This document shows positions 1 through 4,953 of a DNA stretch of 11,095 nucleotides, piece by piece. Made by a program: the position numbers and the translations under genes. The notes beneath the pieces are model-generated. The model worked only from the letters and a program-made list of their open reading frames with translations, was not told the origin of the DNA and did not search any database. The DNA is from Sphingomonas sp. UBA4766 (lineage in GTDB: Bacteria > Pseudomonadota > Alphaproteobacteria > Sphingomonadales > Sphingomonadaceae). The stretch spans positions 14,794 through 25,888 of the forward strand of contig DHHS01000149.1 in the NCBI GenBank assembly GCA_002403415.1. Direction: 5' to 3'. Within the stretch, counting starts at the first letter, position 1; every line of letters starts with the position of its first letter.

Positions 1-1019
1 TCGGCAATCGCGGGCACCGGAATTTCGGGGGGCAGCACCTCGTCGAGCACATGGTCGTCGCGCAGATAGGCATGGGCCAACACATAATCGCCGATCCGCT
101 GGCTCGGTCGCAAGCCGCCGCAATGGCCGATCATCAGCCACGCCTCCGGTCGTACGACCGCGAGGTGATCGGTGATGGTCTTGGCATTGGAAGGGCCAAC
201 GCCGATGTTAACCAATGTGATGCCGGTGCGGTCGGGCGCGATCAGGTGATAGGCCGGCATCTGGTGCCGCCGCCACGCGCTGTCGGTGACGAGTTTTTCG
301 GGATCGTCGCCCGCTTCGATCACAATGCCGCCTGCGCCCGACACCGCCGTATAGCGCGATTCGGGACCAAGCTGTTCGCATGCCCAGCGGACGAATTCAT
401 CGACATAGCGGTGGTAATTGGTGAACAGCACATAACGCTGCACATGTTCCGGCGGTGTGCCGGTATAGTGCCGCAACCGCGCCAGGCTGAAATCGGTGCG
501 CAGCCCATCGAACAGCGCGAGCGGTCGCACATCGCCCGGCGTGCCGGACTGGCCATCGGCAATCTCGTCGCCGATATGCGCCAGCTCGGTCGCCGGGAAA
601 TGCCGCGCGAGATCCAGCGCCGACACCTGATCGAGCTGGAGCGCGTGGCCCGGATCGAGCACATAGGGAAAGGGAATTTCCTGCCGCCCAGCCACGACCG
701 AGGCGGTGACGTCATAATCCTCCAGCAGCAACGTCAACTGCTCGGTCAGGTAATTGGCAAAGACGGCGGGCTTGGTCACGCTAATCGCATAGTCGCCGGG
801 CGATACCAGCCGTCCGAACGATCGAATCGGCGCGGGGCGGCCCTCGCCCCCGCGATAGTGGAGCCGGATTTCGGGATAAGCGAACGACCCGTCGTGCCGC
901 ATCGCCGGATCGGGCAAGGTGCCGTCGGTGAGATAAGCGGTGAGCGCGGCCTGAAGCCGGGCGACGGAGGCGGAATAAAGCTGGTCGAGTTCGACCACGA
1001 TCTGAGCGGCTGTCGTCAT
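1..1019 (-). CDS. amn: AMP nucleosidase, 3' end cut by window edge
   Basis: AMP nucleosidase splits AMP into adenine and ribose 5-phosphate in the cytoplasm, a purine salvage and adenylate-balancing reaction. The window holds the first 339 codons, where E. coli Amn has about 484 residues, so the C-terminal part is missing. The translation shows the Amn-specific N-terminal domain, with the stretch ISVTKPAVFANYL. The phosphorylase-like catalytic core follows, with NYHRYVDEFVRW, the ribose/phosphate-site stretch IGVGPSNAKTITDHLAV, then MIGHCGGLR and GDYVLAHAYLRDDHVLD, all very close to E. coli Amn as I remember it. The ATG at 1019 is the first start after an in-frame stop at 1031-1029. I see no strong Shine-Dalgarno. 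The gene lies 112 bases downstream of the peroxiredoxin on the same strand. Identity is very secure; the exact start less so. Confidence 0.93.
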   Translation of the reverse strand, partial: MTTAAQIVVELDQLYSASVARLQAALTAYLTDGTLPDPAMRHDGSFAYPEIRLHYRGGEGRPAPIRSFGRLVSPGDYAISVTKPAVFANYLTEQLTLLLEDYDVTASVVAGRQEIPFPYVLDPGHALQLDQVSALDLARHFPATELAHIGDEIADGQSGTPGDVRPLALFDGLRTDFSLARLRHYTGTPPEHVQRYVLFTNYHRYVDEFVRWACEQLGPESRYTAVSGAGGIVIEAGDDPEKLVTDSAWRRHQMPAYHLIAPDRTGITLVNIGVGPSNAKTITDHLAVVRPEAWLMIGHCGGLRPSQRIGDYVLAHAYLRDDHVLDEVLPPEIPVPAIA

Positions 1020-1085
1020 CGCATCGGGCTAGGCCAGCAATGCGACGCTGGCAAGACAGGCACGGTAGAGGGAGGGGACGCATGC

Positions 1086-1116
1086 GGGAAGGCGCGGGCG
1101 TCGCCGCGCGCTCCCC
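1086..1116 (-). terminator. possible hairpin after the peroxiredoxin gene
   Basis: An imperfect GC-rich inverted repeat begins about 15 bases past the peroxiredoxin stop. The inner arms are GCGCGG and CCGCGC around a 6-base loop. The outer arms are GGGAAG and CTCCCC, with one mismatch and one unpaired base between inner and outer arms. No T-tract follows, so termination or attenuation between the peroxiredoxin gene and amn is only a guess. Confidence 0.25.
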
Positions 1117-1131
1117 GTCTGCGGCTTAGCC

Positions 1132-1614
1132 TTAAAGCTGGTCGAGCATGTGCTCGGCGCTGCTGACCCGGAATTCGCCGGGCGCTTCGACGTTCAACTG
1201 CGTGACGACGCCGTTATCGACCACCATCGAAAAACGCTGGCCGCGCGTGCCGAGCCCAAATTTCGACCCATCCATGGTCAGCCCGACGGCGGTTGCAAAC
1301 GCGCCATTGCCATCGGCAAGCATCGTCACCTTGCCATCGGCGGCATTGCTCTTGCTCCACGCGCCGAGCACGAACGCATCGTTGACGGCGGTGCAGACGA
1401 TTTCATCGACCCCTTTTGCCTTCAGCGCGTCGGCATTGTCGATAAAACCGGGCAAATGCTTGGCGGAGCAGGTCGGCGTAAACGCGCCGGGGACGGAGAA
1501 GAGCGCGACTTTGCGGCCAGCGAAAAAGCTGGCGCTGTCAATCGCCTCTGGGCCTGAGTCGGTCGCTTTTACCAGCGCTACTCCGGGAAGCGTGTCGCCA
1601 ATTTGAATGGTCAT
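1132..1614 (-). CDS. Prx5-type peroxiredoxin (redoxin / AhpC-TSA fold)
   Basis: This 160-residue cytosolic thiol peroxidase, of the usual length for Prx5 enzymes, reduces H2O2 and organic hydroperoxides. The active-site signature PGAFTPTCS gives the peroxidatic Cys49, with Pro42, Thr46 and Pro47 shaping the pocket. Arg124 or Arg127 in GTRGQRFSMVV is the likely catalytic-site arginine. A second cysteine, Cys74 (EIVCTAVND), sits where many Prx5 proteins carry a conserved Cys. There is no cysteine in the C-terminal part where human PRDX5 has its resolving Cys151, so the enzyme probably works as a 1-Cys or glutathione/glutaredoxin-dependent type (inference). There is no signal peptide or fused glutaredoxin domain. 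The ATG at 1614 has a GGAG six bases upstream. It is flanked by a glycosyltransferase gene (69 bases upstream) and amn (112 bases downstream) on the same strand. Confidence 0.92.
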   Translation of the reverse strand: MTIQIGDTLPGVALVKATDSGPEAIDSASFFAGRKVALFSVPGAFTPTCSAKHLPGFIDNADALKAKGVDEIVCTAVNDAFVLGAWSKSNAADGKVTMLADGNGAFATAVGLTMDGSKFGLGTRGQRFSMVVDNGVVTQLNVEAPGEFRVSSAEHMLDQL

Positions 1615-1620
1615 ATCGGT

Positions 1621-1624
1621 CTCC
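1621..1624 (-). promoter_or_regulatory. ribosome binding site of the peroxiredoxin gene
   Basis: On the minus strand GGAG lies six bases before the ATG at 1614. This is the clearest Shine-Dalgarno among the minus-strand genes here and supports that start. Confidence 0.7.
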
Positions 1625-1683
1625 GTCGGGTTGAGTTTGGCCGCCCTCTACCCCAGCGCGCCGCCGGTGAGAAGGTGCCGCGA

Positions 1684-2643
1684 TCATCCCGAGCGGTTCA
1701 TCCGTTCGCGCGCCGCCAACAGCGGGCGCGCAAGGCCCGGGATGGCCAGCACCGGCATGGCGAGCGACCACTTCAGCGACCCGCGCCATGGCTCGCCGTC
1801 GCGTAAACGCTTGAGCCCCGCGCGCACCTGCCCGCGCAGCACCATCGCTTCGCCCTGAACGACGGCAAGTTCGCGCGACACCTGTTCGCGCATCAGCCGA
1901 GCCGTGTCCGCTTCGGGGCGACCGGCCAGGTCGGCTTCGGCGCGGGTGTAGACGTCAATTACCGCGTGGAGCAGCCGTTCGGTTTCACGCGACATCGATT
2001 GCGCGCGCCTTCGATACCGCGCAAGCGGCGCTTCGACATACCCGCCACGCCACCCGCGCCCGAGAATGCGGACCCACAGATCGAAATCCTCCGCCGATCG
2101 AAGCTCGGCGCGAAATCCGCCCACCGCATCAATTGCCTCGCGGCGGATCATGCTTCCCCCATAGACATTGAACGTGCGGCGAAGCACCCGGTTGAGCGTT
2201 AGTGGCGCTTCCTGCGGCGCGTAGCGGGAAAAGCGATGGCCGTCGCGCGATGCCCCGAAATAGGTCGCATCGCATGTGACGAAGCCCAGTTCGGCATCGG
2301 CGTCTATCGCTGCAATCATCTGCGCGAGATAATCGTGCTCCCACAAATCATCGCCGTCGAGCAGCGCGAGTAGGGGCGCGCGCGCCACGGCAATCGCACG
2401 ATTGCGCGCGGTCGGCAGCCCGCCATTGTCGGTGCTGATGAAACGGACGCGCGGATCCGCGAGATAGGGCTGTACCGCACCGGCGACGTCATCGGGTGCT
2501 CCGTCATCGATGATGATCGCTTCCCAGTCGCTGATGCTCTGCGTGATGATCGACTCAATCGTCTCCCCCACCAGATGGGCGAGCCCGAACGCTGGCACGA
2601 TAATCGATACAAGAGGGGACGTGACGCGCATGTCGCGACGCAT
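1684..2643 (-). CDS. family 2 glycosyltransferase (GT-A fold)
   Basis: A predicted inverting glycosyltransferase that would transfer a sugar from a nucleotide-sugar donor to a glycan or lipid acceptor at the cytoplasmic face; the substrate is unknown. With the ATG at 2643 it has 319 residues. The start region leads straight into the nucleotide-binding strand VSIIVPAFG (about residues 12-20). Next come IIIDDGAPDD, GGLPTARNRAI and the metal-binding DGDD at 96-99 (DXD motif). GGSMIRREAIDAVGGF and the acidic SAEDFDLW (Glu185-Asp186, candidate catalytic base region) follow. The last 100 residues are Arg/Ala-rich and helical, with a mildly hydrophobic stretch but no clear membrane span. A second in-frame ATG at 2631 would give 315 residues, and neither start has a good ribosome site. 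No other polysaccharide genes are nearby, so the pathway cannot be told from context. The open frame continues far upstream, but that part is antisense to yqgE. Confidence 0.88.
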   Translation of the reverse strand: MRRDMRVTSPLVSIIVPAFGLAHLVGETIESIITQSISDWEAIIIDDGAPDDVAGAVQPYLADPRVRFISTDNGGLPTARNRAIAVARAPLLALLDGDDLWEHDYLAQMIAAIDADAELGFVTCDATYFGASRDGHRFSRYAPQEAPLTLNRVLRRTFNVYGGSMIRREAIDAVGGFRAELRSAEDFDLWVRILGRGWRGGYVEAPLARYRRRAQSMSRETERLLHAVIDVYTRAEADLAGRPEADTARLMREQVSRELAVVQGEAMVLRGQVRAGLKRLRDGEPWRGSLKWSLAMPVLAIPGLARPLLAARERMNRSG

Positions 2644-2655
2644 TAGACCATAAAG
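2632..2655. promoter_or_regulatory. very short divergent start region between glycosyltransferase and yqgE
   Basis: Only 12 bases (from the ATG at 2643) or 24 bases (from the ATG at 2631) separate two divergent coding regions. A small AT-rich patch (CATTAGACCATAAAG) lies here inside otherwise GC-rich sequence. Neither gene has a recognisable Shine-Dalgarno. Any promoter must therefore lie inside the opposite gene or straddle both starts, and leaderless transcripts are possible. I cannot assign -35/-10 boxes with confidence. Confidence 0.45.
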
Positions 2656-3216
2656 ATGAAGGAATCCTGCTACCTCACCGGCCAATTCCTGCTTGCGATG
2701 CCGGGCATCGGCGATCCGCGGTTCGACCATGCGGTGATTGCGATGTGCATGCATGATGAATCCGGCGCGCTGGGGATCGGGCTGGGCGGTGAGATTGCCG
2801 GGCTCGGCTTTCACGATGTGCTCCGCCAATTGTCGATTGATCCGGAGGCCGCGCCCGATTGCGGCGTCTGCATTGGCGGTCCGGTTGAGCCGGGACGCGG
2901 CTTTGTGCTCCATTCGCGCGACTGGTCGGGCCAGAATACCGTCGATGTCGCGGGGCGCTGGGCGCTGTCCGGGATGGTCGATGTGCTGCGCGCCATTGCA
3001 GCGGGGCGGGGGCCGACACGGTGGCAAGTGGCGCTCGGCTATGCCGGTTGGGGCGCGGGTCAACTTGATGCGGAAATGACGCGGCATGGCTGGCTGAGCG
3101 TTGCTGGAGACTCGTCGCTGATCTTTGACGTCGCCGCCGAGTCGCGCTGGGCGGCGGGGATGGCGGCAGCCGGGGTTGATCCGCGCTTGCTGTCGAGTCA
3201 GGCGGGGCGCGCGTAA
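2656..3216 (+). CDS. yqgE: YqgE/AlgH family protein (DUF179)
   Basis: A member of the widespread YqgE/AlgH family. Its biochemical role is not settled; the name AlgH comes from an alginate-regulation locus in Pseudomonas. The 186-residue length is typical. The N-terminal LTGQFLLAMPGIGDPRF followed by AVIAMC and HDESGALGIGL is the family signature. The later VCIGGPVEPGRGFVLHS, ALGYAGWGAGQLDAE and GWLSV motifs also fit, with the usual arrangement of a beta-rich core and a conserved GYAGWGxGQLxxE loop. The protein is soluble with no signal peptide. The ATG at 2656 is fixed because an in-frame TAG lies at 2644-2646, but no Shine-Dalgarno precedes it. It is divergent from the glycosyltransferase and lies 131 bases upstream of the ahcY start; the operator-like palindrome between them suggests ahcY has its own promoter. 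Confidence 0.92.
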   Translation: MKESCYLTGQFLLAMPGIGDPRFDHAVIAMCMHDESGALGIGLGGEIAGLGFHDVLRQLSIDPEAAPDCGVCIGGPVEPGRGFVLHSRDWSGQNTVDVAGRWALSGMVDVLRAIAAGRGPTRWQVALGYAGWGAGQLDAEMTRHGWLSVAGDSSLIFDVAAESRWAAGMAAAGVDPRLLSSQAGRA

Positions 3217-3240
3217 GCGCATGGTGCTTGCTGTCACGTC

Positions 3241-3260
3241 ATATAAAGACATCTTTATAT
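3241..3260. promoter_or_regulatory. palindromic operator upstream of ahcY, SahR-like
   Basis: ATATAAAGACATCTTTATAT consists of two perfect 9-base arms around a 2-base centre. It is strikingly AT-rich in this GC-rich window and lies 87 bases before the ahcY start. Its shape and position fit the operator of SahR, the ArsR-family repressor described as responding to S-adenosylhomocysteine and controlling methionine-cycle genes such as ahcY, metF, metH and metK in Proteobacteria. The match rests on memory of that motif; no matrix scan was run. The right arm could double as part of a -10 element. The 2-base centre argues for a protein-binding DNA palindrome rather than an RNA hairpin. Confidence 0.68.
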
Positions 3261-3286
3261 TTGATTTGCCGTCACCACCCGCGTAA

Positions 3287-3321
3287 GGGCGACGGAGCGG
3301 CGGCGCCAGCGGGCATCGCCC
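3287..3321 (+). other. possible leader hairpin before ahcY
   Basis: GGGCGA (3287-3292) can pair with TCGCCC (3316-3321) around a GC-rich interior that contains a further self-complementary GGCGCC. The structure would end 14 bases before the ahcY Shine-Dalgarno. It lacks the conserved core of the SAH riboswitch as I remember it. In such GC-rich sequence this may be chance. Confidence 0.2.
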
Positions 3322-3335
3322 CCATGTTTGCAAGC

Positions 3336-3340
3336 GGGAG
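3336..3340 (+). promoter_or_regulatory. ribosome binding site that sets the GTG start of ahcY
   Basis: GGGAG lies seven bases upstream of the GTG at 3348. An in-frame ATG at 3324 precedes it, but the Shine-Dalgarno then falls inside the reading frame, so the GTG is the better start. Confidence 0.7.
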
Positions 3341-3347
3341 AATTTGC

Positions 3348-4751
3348 GTGGCCACCATTCTTGAGCGCACCGATTATGTTGTCGCCGACATCAACCTTGC
3401 CGATTTCGGGCGCAAGGAAATCAACATCGCCGAAACCGAAATGCCCGGCCTGATGGCGCTGCGCGAGGAATTTGGCGCGTCGCAACCGCTAAAGGGTGCG
3501 CGGATCACCGGTTCGCTCCACATGACGATCCAGACCGCGGTGCTTATTGAAACGCTGACCGCGCTGGGTGCGCAGGTGCGCTGGGCGACGTGCAACATCT
3601 TCTCGACGCAGGACCATGCCGCCGCCGCAATCGCCGCGTCGGGTGTGCCGGTGTTTGCGATCAAGGGGGAGAGCCTGGCCGAATACTGGGATTATGTCGG
3701 CTCAATCTTCGATTGGGGCGATGAAACCGCGAACATGATCCTCGACGATGGCGGCGACGCGACGATGTTCGCCCTGTGGGGCGCCAAGCTGGAAGCTGGC
3801 CATAGCTTCCCCGAGCCGGAGAATGAGGAAGAAGTCGAAATGCAGCGTTCGGTGAAGGAATTCATCGCGCGCAAGCCCGGCTACCTCACGCAAACCGTTA
3901 AGAACATCAAGGGTGTGTCGGAAGAAACGACCACCGGCGTCCACCGCCTCTATGCGATTGCGAAGAAGGGCGAGCTGCCCTTTCCCGCGATCAACGTGAA
4001 TGACAGTGTCACCAAGTCGAAGTTCGACAATCTTTACGGTTGCAAGGAATCGCTGGTCGACGCGATCCGTCGTGGCACCGATGTCATGCTGGCGGGCAAG
4101 GTCGCAACCGTTGCCGGCTTTGGCGATGTCGGCAAAGGCTCGGCCCAGTCGCTCCGCAACGGCGGCGCGCGCGTGCTGGTAACTGAAATCGACCCGATTT
4201 GCGCGCTGCAAGCGGCAATGGAGGGATTCGAGGTGGTGACGATGGAGGAAGCGGTCAAGCGCTCCGACATTTTCGTGACCGCGACCGGCAACGCCGATGT
4301 CATCACCGCGGATCACATGGCCGCGATGAAGCCGATGTCGATCGTCTGCAATATCGGTCACTTCGACAGTGAAATCCAGATTTCGGCGCTGTCCAACTAT
4401 AAGTGGACCGAAGTGAAACCGCAGGTCGATCTGGTCGAATTCCCCGACGGCAAGCAGATCATCATCCTGTCGAAGGGCCGTCTGGTCAATCTGGGCAACG
4501 CGACCGGGCACCCGTCGTTCGTAATGTCGGCAAGCTTCACCAACCAGACGCTTGCGCAGATCGAACTGTTCACCAAGGCCGATCAATACCAGAATGAAGT
4601 CTATGTTCTGCCCAAGCATCTGGACGAGAAGGTAGCCGCGCTTCACCTTGAAAAGCTGGGTGTGAAGATGACCAAGCTCAGTCAGAAACAGGCCGATTAC
4701 ATTGGCGTGCCGGTCGAAGGGCCGTTCAAGCCCGATCATTATCGCTATTGA
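3348..4751 (+). CDS. ahcY: S-adenosylhomocysteine hydrolase (adenosylhomocysteinase)
   Basis: AhcY reversibly hydrolyses S-adenosylhomocysteine to adenosine and homocysteine. This removes the inhibitory product of methylation reactions and feeds the methionine cycle. It is an NAD-dependent cytosolic enzyme, normally a tetramer. The 467 residues match the longer bacterial form, which carries an insertion of about 40 residues, here the acidic LEAGHSFPEPENEEEVE region. Visible motifs include GSLHMTIQTAVLIETL in the substrate domain, EETTTGVHRLY, and the NAD-binding Rossmann loop GFGDVGKG with Gly257, Gly259 and Gly262. CNIGHFDSEI, the hinge/closure segment GHPSFVMS and the C-terminal KPDHYRY (NAD-contacting Lys/Tyr tail) follow. 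The chosen start is the GTG preceded by GGGAG, giving MATILERTDYVVADINLADF, the expected N-terminus. An upstream ATG at 3324 adds eight unlikely residues. Likely regulation is by a SahR-type repressor at the palindrome 87 bases upstream. The last gene before a 202-base gap leading to the divL cluster. Confidence 0.97.
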   Translation: MATILERTDYVVADINLADFGRKEINIAETEMPGLMALREEFGASQPLKGARITGSLHMTIQTAVLIETLTALGAQVRWATCNIFSTQDHAAAAIAASGVPVFAIKGESLAEYWDYVGSIFDWGDETANMILDDGGDATMFALWGAKLEAGHSFPEPENEEEVEMQRSVKEFIARKPGYLTQTVKNIKGVSEETTTGVHRLYAIAKKGELPFPAINVNDSVTKSKFDNLYGCKESLVDAIRRGTDVMLAGKVATVAGFGDVGKGSAQSLRNGGARVLVTEIDPICALQAAMEGFEVVTMEEAVKRSDIFVTATGNADVITADHMAAMKPMSIVCNIGHFDSEIQISALSNYKWTEVKPQVDLVEFPDGKQIIILSKGRLVNLGNATGHPSFVMSASFTNQTLAQIELFTKADQYQNEVYVLPKHLDEKVAALHLEKLGVKMTKLSQKQADYIGVPVEGPFKPDHYRY

Positions 4752-4760
4752 TTGAAGTCC

Positions 4761-4823
4761 GTGCGACCTGATGGTCGCGCGACGCTGACGGCGGCAGCGG
4801 CGGGGCAATCCGCTGCGGCCGCC
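4761..4823 (+). terminator. two GC-rich hairpins after ahcY, possible terminator
   Basis: The first hairpin starts nine bases after the ahcY stop. It pairs GCGACC (4763-4768) with GGTCGC (4773-4778) around TGAT, extended by one wobble and one G-C pair. The second pairs GGCGGC plus AGCGG (4790-4800) with CCGCT and GCCGCC (4810-4823), with a 9-base loop and a 3-base bulge. A clear U-tract is absent, as is common in GC-rich alphaproteobacteria. Position and stability favour a terminator separating ahcY from the divL cluster. Confidence 0.45.
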
Positions 4824-4953
4824 GTTGCGCGTTTGGCGCGTGCCCCTTCTCAAGCGGGAATTTGCGCCACATACACGCTCGGTGCTTCCCTGCGGCATTG
4901 CCGCTGTTCTACAGCGGGTTGATGGACATGCTTCTCCCCGGCGCGGCGGCGCG

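Noticed and set aside
51..1166. Plus-strand open frame of 371 codons opposite amn
   Set aside because: It is antisense to a clearly identified gene. Its protein is rich in Arg, Gly, His and Ile-Ala runs typical of GC-rich shadow frames and shows no domain.
2650..2658. Half-site resembling the ahcY palindrome (ATAAAGATG) at the yqgE start
   Set aside because: Only one arm is present and part of it is the start codon, so it is most likely chance.
2644..3333. N-terminal extension of the glycosyltransferase up to 549 residues
   Set aside because: The extra part is antisense to yqgE and does not resemble any glycosyltransferase domain. The GT-A fold starts right after the ATG codons at 2643/2631.
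3217..3347. SAH riboswitch before ahcY
   Set aside because: The leader is short and I do not see the conserved core of the SAH riboswitch. The palindrome with a 2-base centre fits a protein operator better.
3702..4898. Minus-strand open frame of 398 codons opposite ahcY
   Set aside because: It is a shadow of ahcY with low-complexity Arg/His/Asp composition and no recognisable motif.
4825..4953. N-terminal extension of the DivL-like kinase from TTG 4825
   Set aside because: It would overlap the hairpin region after ahcY and put 43 unrelated residues before the membrane span; the ATG at 4954 fits the architecture.
4752..4953. CtrA-binding site or GANTC methylation site before divL
   Set aside because: I found no TTAA-N7-TTAA pair and no GANTC in this gap.
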